Shown piece by piece: positions 25,101 to 36,407 of a stretch of 64,000 nt of DNA. The notes below the pieces were generated by a model, which worked only from the letters and a program-made list of their open reading frames with translations, had not been told where the DNA came from and did no database searches. The number at the start of each line of letters is the position of its first letter. Positions within the stretch are counted from its first letter, which is position 1. Origin of the DNA: Anaeramoeba flamelloides (taxonomy: Eukaryota; Metamonada; Anaeramoebidae); NCBI GenBank assembly GCA_027625915.1, contig JANTQA010000023.1:6014001-6078000 (forward strand), in the 5' to 3' direction. Position numbers and translations under genes: made by a program.

Positions 25101-27681
25101 ATATTTTTTGATCAAGGATCTTTTTTTAACCAAAAGTGTTTATTATAAGTGAAGTTATTAAAAAGTTAAAAATTAGCAAATGTTTAATTTTTTTTTGAAA
25201 ATAATTTTTTCATGATCGTGTAGTAAAAGAAACATCCATAAAAAATGATCAATATTTTCTATTATTTCTTCATGATTATATTTTAAATATAAAGGACAAA
25301 ATTTATTTGAATTTTTTTTTATTATTATGTAATATCTCTTTTAAGCTGTAATAATGTCCTGAATGTTTTTTGAGTTTAAGTAAAGAGAAACTTTGTAAAA
25401 TTAGTTGAATTTTGAAATCTGAATAAACAAATTTAAAAAATGGACTGTGAAATAATTTTTTTCTTTTTACATTTTAGCAAATTTATCAGTATTTATTACA
25501 GCAATTTTAAAAAACGATACTTTTTTTTTTATTTTTAGACTGTTGAAATTAAAACTTTACTAAAAAATCAAGTTTTAAAAAAGTGAGGAGTATTTTTCAT
25601 AAAAACCATTTTTTCTGATTCTTTTATTTGAATCAAAGTGTACAAATAAACTTTTAAAAGTTGGACTGGGAATAAAAGCTTTTTTAATTTTTTTTTACAA
25701 GTTATTAAAAAATAGTCTTCATTTTTTAAAAGTAAAAAACTTCATAAGAATAAATATGAAAATTATAAAAAATAGAGTTTTGACAATTTTAGAGATAAAT
25801 AAAGTGCTCCATGCAATTACCCAAAATTTTGGTAATAGTAAATATAATATCTGATTATCTTAATAGACTAATAATAATTTTAATCAAAAAATCGTTTTGT
25901 AAATACCAATCTTCCAAATCTAGAAAAAAAAATCATTTTTCAAACATATTCGTATTTACTGTTAAGAGAAAAATGTTGGACACAGAAAAATGGTTGGACA
26001 GCAATTTTAATTGGGAACATTAATAGAACCTGAAAATGATTTTTAATTTCAATCGTTTGTGAAATAACTAAAGAAAATAACAATAATCTACTTATTAGAA
26101 TAACGATTAATGAAATTCTACTTTTTCAAAACCTTATCTCTTATAATCTAAAGCAAGTTTAAAAATTATCATTTTCAGAATTAATAGTAAACTTTACTAC
26201 AACTTGGATTTTTGTTAAAATAGCATGATCTACTATAGTTATCAACCATTCAAATGAGTATTCTACACACACCACAGATTAATGAACTTGTAACACCTTT
26301 AAACCTGGATTTATATAAAAGTCACCTAGTTATCAATAAGATTTGATTTTCAATTTTATTAATGTTCCCAATTAAAAATGGTTTCCAACGATTTTTCTGT
26401 GTCCAACATTTTTCTCCCAATAGTTACCAAACGATTTTATATTAAAAATCCCTTTGAGCTCAAAAATATAAACGTGGGTGTTTGGTTTACTATTACCAAA
26501 ATTTTGGGTAATTGTATGGAACACTTTATTTATCCCTAAAATTGTAAAAACTCTATTTTTTTACAACAATCCATATTTACACTTGTGTTGAAAATAGTTT
26601 TATAAAGTCCTTACTTTTTCAAAATAGCTGTATGCAAAAGAAAATTTAATCCACCAATCGTTATTAACTTGAAATAAAACTCTTAAAAAGTAATCAACTG
26701 CTTTGTTATAAAAAAACAATAATAATGAAAATGAGAGTATCAGTTGGTAATTTTGAAGTAATTTTAAGGATCCTCTTTATTTGTTGAGTTTTGAGTCTGG
26801 TTTAATAAAAAAAACTTTTGGTGCATTTGGAAAAATTGGGTTTATTTCAAACAAACCCAATTCTCCATTGACAAACAATTATTTTCTATTCAGGAGTCAA
26901 CCAAAAATGATTATATAATTATAAAGAACACATTGGGATCTGAATTACTTTTCTGGTTTAATTTTGAAAAAATAATAAAAGAGCAAGTTTTTCTTTTAGT
27001 TATGAATTTTCTCCACTTGCCACAAGTTTTGTTCCGTAGCTGTACATTGTCAAATGAAAAAAGAAAAAAGCAAAACCACTGAGAAACAGAAACCACACCA
27101 CCAATTAATATAGTCTTTTTCTCTATTTAACTTTATTGACTTATTTCCAAGAATTGACTAAATTAGTGTGAACAAAAAAATTAACGAAAGAATACCCATT
27201 GGCTAGTGTGTGTTGTAGTAAATTCACTTGGTATTAAAAGGTGAGCCACAGACTTTATTTGGTTTCATAAATTCGTTTTTTAATTTGTTTCAATAAAGTA
27301 AGTCTGAAAAAGTTTTTTTTTTTTTTGTGTTGGTTTTTCAGAAGAAAAAAAAAAAAAGGAAAGAATCCATACACCATGCATATAAATATTTTGCACGAAG
27401 ATAAATTCTAGCGCCTGCGTCAAACCACAAATTTGATTTGTGGTTTTCTAAATATGTTTTTCCAAGCTTAATTTCTTCAATTTGAATTGCCCGTTTATAA
27501 AATTTGCAAGAGATTTCTGCAGTTGAAGAATATTTTCCAAGTGTGAGTAAGATTTCTGATCGAAGCGGATCAACTTCAATTTTTTCTTTTGCTTTTTTAA
27601 TACGCGTTTGGAGAGGTGTGTTTTTCGTTTTTTTCATACAAACACCTTGAAACCTTAAAGAGACAAGAGCTTTTTGAAAAT
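16998..27681 (-). CDS. Giant TPR-RRM protein (5' end incomplete)
   Basis: Predicted RNA-binding scaffold of >2,300 residues in two visible exons, 27681-27373 and 23653-16998, joined in phase 1 across a 3,719-nt intron (donor GTATGG, acceptor CCATAG). The splice rebuilds one TPR-like module: NLWFDAGARIYLRAKYLYAW, then CLWKGLNKLDESLLEF, MGVRFYLVALLLE and YLLNQIQLPNRIP. This order is known in animal ST7 and in bacterial TPR proteins. Domains after that: a poly-Asn linker (22060-22152); a three-repeat TPR of the chaperone-binding type (~21840-21480, KQQGNSFFKNKRFKDAIEKY); acidic and Lys-rich linkers; RRM1 (~19795-19570, TLWVGRL, YAFVDF), RRM2 (~19345-19130, TLWIGNV, CAFVNF) and RRM3 of the hnRNP-F/H-like type (~19055-18820, VLRLRGLPFY, GDAFIAFAS); then a Lys/Ser/Gly-rich tail with heptad repeats. 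Exon 27681 starts after TTTTATAG, so at least one 5' exon is unplaced. RNA target unknown. Confidence 0.88.
18040..18166 (-). repeat. 21-bp coding minisatellite (KKNKATP repeats)
   Basis: Six tandem 21-bp units inside the giant TPR-RRM gene encode heptads of the form KKNKATP, drifting to KKNKSTQ and KKSKATP at the edges. The three central units are nearly identical, which points to recent expansion. Basic heptads with proline resemble linker-histone tails and would favour nucleic-acid contact, but this is inference. Confidence 0.85.
22075..22152 (-). repeat. Pure AAC codon run (poly-Asn)
   Basis: About 26 uninterrupted AAC codons (seen as TTG/GTT repeats on the plus strand) extend a short AAT run at 22060-22074. 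Other poly-Asn tracts in the window use AAT or mixed codons, so this one is a pure trinucleotide expansion inside the reading frame. Confidence 0.9.
24518..24870 (+). repeat. Nested-hairpin repeat array, locus 2 (best copy)
   Basis: Begins with two CCGTAGAGT units. A first hairpin follows (arms at about 24549-24580 and 24592-24622). Then an outer palindrome has arms at about 24645-24675 (AGCTTTTCTTGGGGTTTTCT) and 24818-24848. Within it lie a directly repeated ~42-bp unit ending GTGAAGTGTTCTAGG and a very regular inner hairpin at about 24727-24800 (arm start AGGTTTTTTTTACTTTAGAA, loop of a few bases). The linkers CCTAACGGAAG and GCTAACGGCGG follow the hairpins. Confidence 0.85.
25720..26632. 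mobile_element. Foldback (long inverted repeat) element
   Basis: Left arm ~25720-26023 and right arm ~26356-26632 are imperfect inverted copies, separated by a unique-looking centre of ~330 bp. Inner arm ends share ATTAATGTTCCCAATTAAAA-type sequence and TGTTGGACACAGAAAAAT; outer parts share CAATTACCCAAAATTTTGGT and GGGATAAATAAAGTG. No transposase is visible. An open frame at 25811-26023 simply runs through the left arm and is not called as a gene. A lone arm of the same family is at 6652-6757. It sits inside the large intron of the TPR-RRM gene. Confidence 0.85.
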
Positions 27682-28943
27682 CTATAAAAAAAATTTTCAG
27701 ATAAAGATTTTTCAAAAAAATGAGGAAATTAAATGTTGATTTTTTTGGGCAATGATAAGGTTAAAGAAAACTTAAATTAAATGGTTTTATTAAGAGTTTC
27801 AATAGCCCTGTTTCCTTCTTCTCTGTTTATTTTTAAATATTTAAATGGGTAAAATTTGTGATACTGATAAATTGCAATTTATATTTGGTAAATTTTTACT
27901 TGATTTTCCTTTTTGAAATTATTGTGTTCAACCTTGGAATAAAGCATTTTATGATGTCAAGTGATAAGAAACTCTCTAAAGTTAGTTGTTTTTCAAAATA
28001 TTCTTTGTCCTGGACTGTTTGATAAGAAACAGTTCAAAGATTTCTGAAAATGGAAAATGAACTAAAAATTTTTTCAAATTTATTAGAATCTATCAGTATC
28101 TTGATATCGTTGATTATCATTCAGAAATCAAACATAAAGGTATTGTAATTCAACAACACTTTTCGTTGGAATTTCTAATCAACAAATTTTATTTATTTTT
28201 AGCTCTTAATAAGCAATACACTCTTCGATTTTTGATTTTTTAGTAGAGATTTTTGAACAAAAAATGTCCTTACATACAAATTCAATATATAAAGTGGGTA
28301 TAGCAAGAAATAGCTTGAATATTGGTACTCAACTTAACAAAAAGAGAAATTTAATTCTATATTATGTCGCCTCATAGAGAAATTCCCCATTCACTATTAT
28401 CAAAATACCCTGAATACCTTGGTAAAGACGAGACACAAATTAAAAGTAGCATTTACTTTTTATCAAAAAGTTTTCTCTTAAAAGAGAAAAAAAACAGATC
28501 ACCAATTAGAATGAAAACCATTCTTTCTTCTTTTGGTTATTTGATTTGTAAATTTAGACAACATGGAAAATTTTTTCAAAAAACAATCTCGAAATTTTGA
28601 ATTTTGGAAATCCACTCACATAATAAACCTTATGTACATAAAAATTTTGAAAAAGGTTCTACAACTTTATTAGGTATTAATGTAAATTGAAATAAAAATT
28701 AAATTTTCCCCTAATATTTTTTTCATTTTTAATTGTATAATTTTTGAACTATTTATTTGACTTAGTAGAGAGATTATTTGAATATATTTTTTTGTTAGTC
28801 TAAAAAGAATCATTTTTTCAATTTTAAAATACAATTAAATATATTTGACAAAAAATATTGCTAAATTAAATTGACAAAATTATTTTTTTTTCTGTTTTTG
28901 GAATATTTTTTATCATTTTATTTTTTTGTTTCTGAGTTTTAAT
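27682..28943. other. 5' region of the TPR-RRM gene and flank
   Basis: One or more 5' exons of the minus-strand TPR-RRM gene should lie here or beyond. A candidate start exon, 27947-27900 (MLYSKVEHNNFKKENQ, donor GTAAAA), and a coding-like patch near 27830-27780 are present, but I could not join them to the exon at 27681 in phase. A plus-strand frame at 28364-28600 is listed separately. Confidence 0.4.
28364..28600 (+). CDS. Hypothetical 78-residue ORF
   Basis: ATG-initiated frame with mixed, non-repetitive composition (MSPHREIPHSLLSKYPEYLG at its start) and a basic C-terminal part. No domain, signal peptide or membrane segment is evident and I do not recognise it. It lies between the TPR-RRM gene and a TIR element. 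It could be a small gene, an exon or a chance frame. Confidence 0.25.
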   Translation: MSPHREIPHSLLSKYPEYLGKDETQIKSSIYFLSKSFLLKEKKNRSPIRMKTILSSFGYLICKFRQHGKFFQKTISKF

Positions 28944-29455
28944 GTAAACACCATTCTAAAAATTTGGACACACCCAAAATCAAAAAACGACAAAAAAAAA
29001 ACCATTTTATAATTTTTTTCCAAACTTTATATAAAACAGATTTAATTTACAAGGTATTAATGTTTTTATTAGCAATCAGGAAAAAAAATAAAACTCAAAA
29101 ATAAAAATTGGTATCCAAAATGATGAAACAAGCTGAATAAAAAATGTATTGGTAAATTTGTTGACATTTCAACAACAATTATTGATCGATCAAATGATTA
29201 GATACTGTCAACCAATTGTATGTGTTTTTTAAATAAACAAACTCAACTGTAGCCTTCTGTCAAACTTTGAAAAAAATTTCCAGATCTAATCAAACAAATT
29301 ATGTTATTGGAAAAAAAGAAATGAAAACAAAAAAAAAGACAAAAAATGAAATAGTAGTTTGTAAAATTAAAATTATTTCCAAATTGAATGTAAAGTGTGG
29401 TATTGTTATTCTTTGAACTCCTTAAACTGTGTTCAAATTGTTGGAATTTAGTTTA
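28944..29455 (-). mobile_element. Non-autonomous TIR element, copy B
   Basis: Reverse-orientation copy of the 3735-4270 and 37593-38132 family, ~510 bp. The left end on the plus strand reads TAAACACCATTC then AAATTTGGACACACCC; the right end carries the inverted counterpart ending GGAATTTAGTTTA. The conserved core with ATTGATCGATCAAAT is present near 29180-29200. No open frame is kept. Confidence 0.8.
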
Positions 29456-31889
29456 TTTTATTTTACCTGTTTTTTTTTTCTGTAAATTGTTTTGACTTTT
29501 ATTATTTTTTGTTAATTAATGCTTAATATTTAGTTCATTATGGAAACTAAATTTAAAAAAAAAATACAACAAAAATAGGTGTTTTATTCAAAAGTCGGGT
29601 ATTTTGAAAAGGGTATTCGGATCTTAATTAATTTAATAGAAATCTCTTCCTAATAACACAAAATTATCAGAACTTTGAAATAATTATTTCGTAAAAGATG
29701 TATAACAGAAATCCAATATGTAGCTTTGGTTAACCAAATTTTTTAGAATTTATTTTTTCCTGGGAATATAATATCTATTTTAAAAAATCACATCTATTAT
29801 AGGTTCATATAAAATATTTAAATACTTAAATTTTTAAGAGTTTTGATATGAGAATTCTAATTATTTTTTATTTTTGTTATTAGATATTTTGAGATTATTG
29901 ACTATATGATAAATTTTTTACAAAAATTTAATCTTCTTTAAATCGTAAAAATAACTTGTAATCATTGTTAAGTTTCAATCAAAATTGTAAATATAATTTC
30001 TAATTTAAGTAAATTTTTGGGTTGAAAAATTTTTATTTCTATTTAAGATCAAGATTAAAATCAGAGGTAATAACTTGATAATGGTTAGTTAATAGTAATA
30101 ATTTTTATCAAAAGAAAATTTGAAATTAGAGTAAAAAATAGGTTATACTTGGTCAACATTATATATTTCAAAACAATTCCCAGTAGTCAGAAAATTAATA
30201 ACAATGATCAAATAATTGTTTAAATAACTTCTTCAATTAGATTAAATTATTATTTAGACTCTAAATATTTGAAAAAAAAATATTCTTCATCTTTTAAAAT
30301 TCAAGAAATTATAAAATTATTTGTTAAGAAAATAAAAGATCATTTTTTTCTAGATCTTATAGGATTCCATGTTTGATTTGTTTTTATTTTTTTTAAAAAA
30401 AATCAGATAATGATTTTAAATAGTATTTTTCATAACGAATATTATAAATTTCTAAAAGCCCTATTTCTATAACATAAAAGTGTAATTCAGATTTTTCATC
30501 ATATATTTCTATAAAAAAAAATATTGAAAAAATCAAACATTTCATTTTACTGAAGAAATCATTCAACAAACCTTTCGTTGAAAAATGATAATTAATTATC
30601 CCAAAATTGATAAAGTGGTGAATTTAACACGTTTAATTGAATGTTTGTGAAAGTGTGTGTATACCAATTGGGGTATTCCTCTTTTGAACTTGAATTCCTA
30701 AACTTAAATTTTGAAATAATTTTTCATTTTTTATTGTTTTCTTTTCTTTCTTTTCAATTTTTAATGCTCTTAACAAACAGATCTTGTGGAACATTAAAGG
30801 TTCAATTTTTTGTTTATTACATTCAATAAAACAATGAGGAATATTCATTTGCCAAAATATTTTAGTTTATTCTTGCAATCTTATTTCCTTTTCCATTAGA
30901 TTGTATACAATAATAAAAAAAAAATATTAATAATAAATAATTTTTTGAAAAAAACTTTATTGTAAAAATAACTTCTATTAAAAAAATATAAAAGATTCAA
31001 GTTAGAACTGTTCTCATCACATTTAGTGAAATCAAATGAATTAGAGTTTTTTATCAAAATATTTTGATTTTGATAACCAAAAAACAAAATATTTATTTAA
31101 TAATCTCATAGAAATATCTACATGTTGAAACAAACCAAAAACTTACAATAATTCTTTTTTAAAGATAACAAAACAATAGTCAAAATAATAATAATAATAA
31201 TAATAATAATAATCAAAAAGAAATTTGAAAACAAAGTGACAAAGATTTGTTTGTCTATTTTGTTATACATATAAAATAACTTATTTCAATAAAATAAAAA
31301 AAATGTACAAAAATTAATGAATAGCTTTTAGATTTTATATTCAAAAAATAGAAAAGAATAAATAAAAACAAAAAAATTGAAAAAAATAATACAGTTATTT
31401 TAAAAAAGTGGAAATTCTATTTTTTTTTTTTTTTTTTTTTTTTTTTCAGATTAATAAAATGAAAAACTTTTCCAAATTTATAAAGTTTTACAAAAGAGAT
31501 GAATATTTTTCATAAATAAACTTTTTTTCTCAAATTTCTATTTAAATAAAAGGTAAAAAATAAACTTTTGAAGTGAGACAGAAGTTGTGGAGTATGAAGA
31601 AAAACTCTTTTATTTATTTATTTATTTTGAGTCCTCACTTTTTTAAAACTTGGATTTTTTTGAAAAGTTTTAATTCAAAAGAAGTCTTCACTTTTTTTAA
31701 ACAAAAAAATCAAAAAAAGATTTTAAAAAAGTCCACACAGTTTATAAAACGACTGTATAATTTTTTTAAATTATTTGATAATTTTCAAAAACTCGGAAAT
31801 ACTTTTTTTAAAACAAAGATTGGCTTTATCAAAAAATTAATGAAAAATTTTGAAGGGTTAAATCGTGAGATAATGATTTTTCTTTAGAA
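29456..31889. other. Intergenic, gene-free
   Basis: No supported gene. It holds an (AAT)n microsatellite at about 31185-31213 and a 27-base T tract at 31420-31446. A patch at about 31498-31573 is weakly similar to 25575-25660 and may be another worn repeat. Open frames at 30633-30848 and 31573-31887 look like chance frames in biased sequence. Confidence 0.5.
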
Positions 31890-33995
31890 TTATTGTTTTT
31901 TTTTCTTTATTGTGTGGCCATATATAACTGCAGTGGTTGAAATAAACATCACTGCTAACCCGAAAATAATATATACCAAGCCAAGAATTTGATGTTTTTT
32001 CCTCTTTTTATTCCTCTCCAGATGATACCATAAAAAGCCTGGTCCAATAAAAACGGTAATTATGGAGGCTGTTGATCCTGTTAGTGCAGAAATGAACTGT
32101 ACCTCTGGTAAAGTCAAAGATAGGGTTGTAATTATCATGCAAAACGCAACAGTCAATAATATGTGTCTTTTCCAGGAGAAGGGCTTGTTTTTAAAAAATA
32201 ATACATTAATTGATTCGCGGGTAACAAAAATGAATATTGGGATTGAAACTATTGCCATTATCGTTAAAACAAATCTTGCAATGATAATTGAAATTCCTTG
32301 TTTCCGATAGCCGACAATGATGTCGCCAGGGGTTTTGTCCCCAAATGTGAAGAAGCCAAACAGGGATGCAAGAAGATACACGGCATTGCAGCTTGTCAAG
32401 GTAATGATGCTGATCTTTGATATGGATTTTTCAGAAGCATTTTTTAAATCCTTAATCACATTTACAGAGATTATATGGACACTATCAGCAAAAATGAAAA
32501 TGGGGAATGCAGTTAAAAATTGAATGAAATCAAAATTGAAAGCATAAGTCTTCAAATTTTTAATGTTTGTCTCAGAATGGTTAATGATGATCACAACCAC
32601 CATATAAGATATCGCAATGAAAGACAGGCTCGAACTAAACTTTAAATGATCCATCTTCCTCATCAAGGAAAGTGGTAAGATACCAAAAGATACAGCAATT
32701 AGAGATATAAAGACTCGTGACGTTAAAACCGTATCAGAGGTCTTTTCAAATGATTCAAAAAACTTTGGAATTGAGTCGCCTATGATGATCTTTTTTAATG
32801 TTTTTTTATTATTTTATGTTTATATTTTAGAATTTTATTTATTTGAGATGAAAAATTAGATTTTTTTTAATTCAGAAATTTGAAAACAATTGTTTTTTTT
32901 TTTTTGATTTTGATGTTGGGAATTGAAATAATTTTACCAAATATGTTGTTGAAGCTAATATAGTTATTGTCAAAATTGTTATTTTGACTAAGACGTACAT
33001 TTTCTTTCCAATAACATACCTTGCAAGTTCTTCATATGTATATTGCTTTGTATAAAAGGAACACAACATTAATAATTGAAGAGATCCCCATGATATTAGG
33101 CCGACAAGTATAAAGATAATTATACCAAACAACCATCCAATTTGGCTAACAGCATACGGTAAGGCTAAGATTCCTATGATTAATTATTATTTTAGATTAA
33201 TTATAGTTTTTGAGTAATTATAGTTTTTGAGTAATTATTGTTTTGATCACATAACAGAAGAAAATATTCTTTAAAGTCTCTTCAAAATTATTCCAATTAA
33301 GGTATTGTTGTGATAAAAAAGTTTGCAAAATAGAATTCATTGAGAATCTAATTTTGGATCAATTTCGGAAGAATTTAATTTTAACAAAATACCATTACAA
33401 ATAATCTCCTGACTTTAACAAAGCTTATCAACTCTTACAACACACTTCCCCTTTAAAATTGTTGGAAAGTGTTTGAAAGGATTTGTAAATTGCCTGAAAG
33501 TGTTTGAAAGTTTGAAAAGGTTAAAAGGTTGATAAAAGGTAATGAGATTTTTTGTAGTGATTCTGTACAGATTACAGTCCTTTTTGAAAAATAAGACTAT
33601 GTAAAAATTTTTAACGAGAAATATTGTAACAAACAAAAGTCCAAATCGAACAATATTTGTGGCAACACTATTCAGTTTACACTTTTTTTTTTTTGAGTGA
33701 ATACAATCAAAATTCAAAAAAATTATTGTATATTCTTGATGATATGTGTCTATATGAGAGTACAAGAAGAAAATCATTATTAAAAAAAAAGTTTATTTGA
33801 TTGAGGAATATTACCTGCACCCATACACGCATTGGTTAGATTTGCTATTGCACCATACACTGTTCCAGTTTTTTCATTAGATACTGTTTTCTGATGATGT
33901 GGCTCGTTTGTTTCTAGTTTTAAGCCTTTGTTTTGAACAGATACCTTTTGGATTAAAAGTGGTTTTAATTCGCTAATTGTACTTTTTTCTGTCAT
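31890..33995 (-). CDS. Amino acid transporter, AAAP/SLC38-like
   Basis: Polytopic membrane permease of the amino acid/auxin permease (AAAP) family, closest in style to SLC38 carriers; it likely moves neutral or cationic amino acids, direction unknown. Three exons: 33995-33815, 33173-32938 and 32789-31890, sum 1,317 nt, 438 residues. A ~45-residue polar N-terminus precedes the family hallmark at the first junction, ACMGAGILALPYA, followed by VSQIGW in TM1. The second junction restores TTYLIIIGDSIPKFF, the usual TM4-TM5 region. Exon 3 carries the remaining helices, including FGDKTPGDIIVGY and the C-terminal TMs, about 11 in all. Acceptors used are CATAG and TTAAAAAAG; using the nearer CATAG for exon 3 would break the frame. 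Introns are 641 and 148 nt. Exon 1 is flanked on both sides by members of an inverted repeat. Confidence 0.93.
33418..33560 (-). repeat. Inverted-repeat arm in intron 1 of the amino acid transporter
   Basis: This segment (TTTAAAATTGTTGGAAAGTG, TTTGAAAGGATTTGTAAATT, then AAAAGGTAATGAGATTTTTT) is the reverse complement of ~34083-34195. A looser third copy is at 46128-46250. The unit contains a direct repeat of ~27 bp built on GAAAGTGTTTGAAA. The pair encloses exon 1 of the transporter. Confidence 0.75.
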
Positions 33996-34082
33996 AAAAA
34001 TTAATTATAATAAAATAATAAAGGTAAACTATTTATAAAAATGATTTAACAAAATTGTAATTAAAAAAATTATAAAATTACA

Positions 34083-34195
34083 AAAAATCTCATGACCTTT
34101 ATCTAGCTTTAAGTCTTTTCAAACTTTCAAACACTTTCAGACAATTTACAAATCCTTTCAAACACTTTCCAACAATTTTAAAGGGGAAAATTGGT
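34083..34195 (+). repeat. Inverted-repeat arm upstream of the amino acid transporter
   Basis: Partner of 33418-33560 in inverted orientation, ~90 bp upstream of the start codon. Two ~27-bp direct repeats (CTTTCAAACACTTTCAGACA and CTTTCAAACACTTTCCAACA) are seen. It could influence the promoter or fold with the intronic arm in the primary transcript. Confidence 0.75.
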
Positions 34196-36407
34196 TTAAG
34201 TGTTAAAAATCTTTTTTGTAAAAGTAAGGAGATTTTTATCCTCGTAATCTTAAATTGGTGATCAAACTTCTCAGTTTATTTTTTTGGTAGAGACAGGCCA
34301 AGAAAGTTAAATTTTAAATTAACTTTTCATTAAAAAGATATTAATGTTACAAAGGGGGGAAGAAGGTGTTTTAAAAGCATTTTTATTTCATGTTTGCTAG
34401 AAAATGAAATTTACAAAGTAAAAATTTTCGACTAATTAACTTTATAGAGATTTTTACAAATCTGACTTTCATTTGGAATTCTTAGTTGATCCAAAGTATA
34501 GCAATACAATATGAAGAAATAAAAAAATTACCAAACAAATAAATAAAGATATGAAAAATTTCTCAATATTTGTTTGGAAACATTTTTTGTCAGAGCAAAA
34601 AAGGAAAATAGAAAATAGAAAATGAAGTGAGAAAATTTATTCCACTTTATTTTTTTAAATATCAGTAGAAATCTTTGAGATTAAAATTTTTCGCAATACA
34701 TGGTACTTCTCTTGTGAATGTGAATGATAATTTGATTTCAACTTCTTCTTGTGTCTTTTTTCAAGAATTTGATACTTATCAAATTCACTCCATTTCATCA
34801 GAAATAAGTGTGTTAAAAGTATACTAAAGATCTTTCAAAAATAAACTGGTGATTTTTTTTCTTGTTCAAATACGACATTTAATTCAAAACTCAATACTTA
34901 ACCTAATTTCAAAACAATTTTGAAGCTAAAACATTCGAGATTTTAATTGAAAATTTTCATTTATGAAATGAATTTGTTGTAAAGTTTTTATAATTTTTTG
35001 TAATTTTCTCAATTTTTTTATTGTTTATCTGATTCCAGAAATTTTAATCAAATTTTAAGAGTATCAAAATAATATTTAATTTTAAATATTTAGAATTACT
35101 TTTTTAATAATAAAACTTTAAGAAACCAAGATTGTGTTTACTTATACTTACTATTTATCGTCAGTTTCTTTGATCATTTAAGGATTATAATCCCGATAAT
35201 TTGAAATAAAACTCTAAATTTGAATTGTATTTGATAAAGTCTGAAACGGTTATTTTTACATAACATCATGAAATTCCTTTCTGAAAGTTGACCAATTTCT
35301 TGTTTTTCTGGAAAAATATCCTATTTTGGATACTCGATAATTCGTTCTTCTTTTTTCTCTTTATTTTAGGATCAATGCAATATCTTTCCAGAAATTTAAG
35401 CCTTAGTAGATTTTAAAAGTTGATAGTATCTCATTTCATTTTTTTTTTTTTACTGGTACTTGTATTGTCTTTTTTCAAAAATAACAGAAAATATGTTAAC
35501 TAAAATTATTTCGAAAACTATAATACAGAAACTAATTGGTAAAATATAATTTTGAAAATAAATTGAAAAAAAAAAAAAATAAAAATTCTTATCATTATTA
35601 ATGATTAAAATTAGTGGATATTAAAGGGTAAAATTAAATACATGGGATTTGATCTATTATAGGATTTTATTTTTCATAAGAAATTGTAGACTTTTTTTTA
35701 TTTTATTTTTTATTTTTAATTTTTTTGGAAAAATTACAACTGGAATGATTATATTATATTGTTAGTTTTTTCATTAATAATACCTTGAAGAATTAAATTA
35801 ATTCCATAAACAAAGAAAAAAAACACTATTTTTTAATTTTGAATTTACCTGGGGGGGGTAAATTTTTTTTGTTAAAAATTATTAATTATTGAAATACTAA
35901 TTAGTTTTTGAAAAGATATTTTCTATATACTTTTTTTTGAAAATTCAATTATTTATTTATTTTTTCAAAAAATTGATTATTTAACTTTAATATTTAATTA
36001 TTTATGGTTGAAGTTATAATTTAAGGAATTGAAAGTGTTTCTAAAAAAAATGAAATATTTCATAAAAACCTTAAATTGTATGGTGATTTGTTATAAAACC
36101 AATAATTTTTCTGGATTTTATTTTTCATCTAAATGGGATTTGTTGCTTTTCAATTTTGGTAATTAATAATAGATTCATTTAAATAATATTTCATTAAAAT
36201 CACAAAAAAATTTTTTTAACTTAATATATTTATAATAAAAAATTTGTAATTTCATTGATATATTAAATCATAAAACATTCAAAATTAATTCTTTATAAAA
36301 AGGGTACTATTTGAATCTTTATTATAAAACTAAATTATTTTAAAAATTATAACAAAGTGATTTTGATTATAGTTAAACTTTCTTTAAGATTTTTACTCCT
36401 CTTGTTT
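34196..36407. other. Gene-free A/T-rich stretch
   Basis: No gene or RNA recognised. The only oddity is a G8 run at about 35852-35859 in otherwise G-poor DNA. Confidence 0.6.

Larger units (their letters stand above)
23654..27372 (-). other. 3.7-kb intron of the TPR-RRM gene
   Basis: The boundaries are set by restored reading phase and by continuity of a known TPR-like module on both sides. The intron holds the nested-hairpin array at 24518-24870 and the foldback element at 25720-26632. Other introns in the window are about 100-640 nt, apart from the MFS one. Small open frames inside (such as 24129-24335 and 26911-27096) have no support. Confidence 0.85.

Noticed and set aside
26911-27096. 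Minus-strand frame with TCGKWRKF, reminiscent of a CW zinc finger
   Set aside because: The other zinc-binding cysteines and tryptophans are absent at the expected spacing, and it lies inside the TPR-RRM intron.
27780-27947. Candidate first exons of the TPR-RRM gene
   Set aside because: The start-exon candidate at 27947-27900 and the patch at 27830-27780 could not be joined in phase to the exon at 27681, so they are only noted.
31573-31887. 104-codon plus-strand frame ending at the transporter stop
   Set aside because: Phe/Lys-dominated composition typical of chance frames in T- and A-tracts; no motif.
33415-33777. 120-codon minus-strand frame
   Set aside because: It is intron 1 of the amino acid transporter plus an inverted-repeat arm; removing it restores the conserved GAGILALPYA motif.
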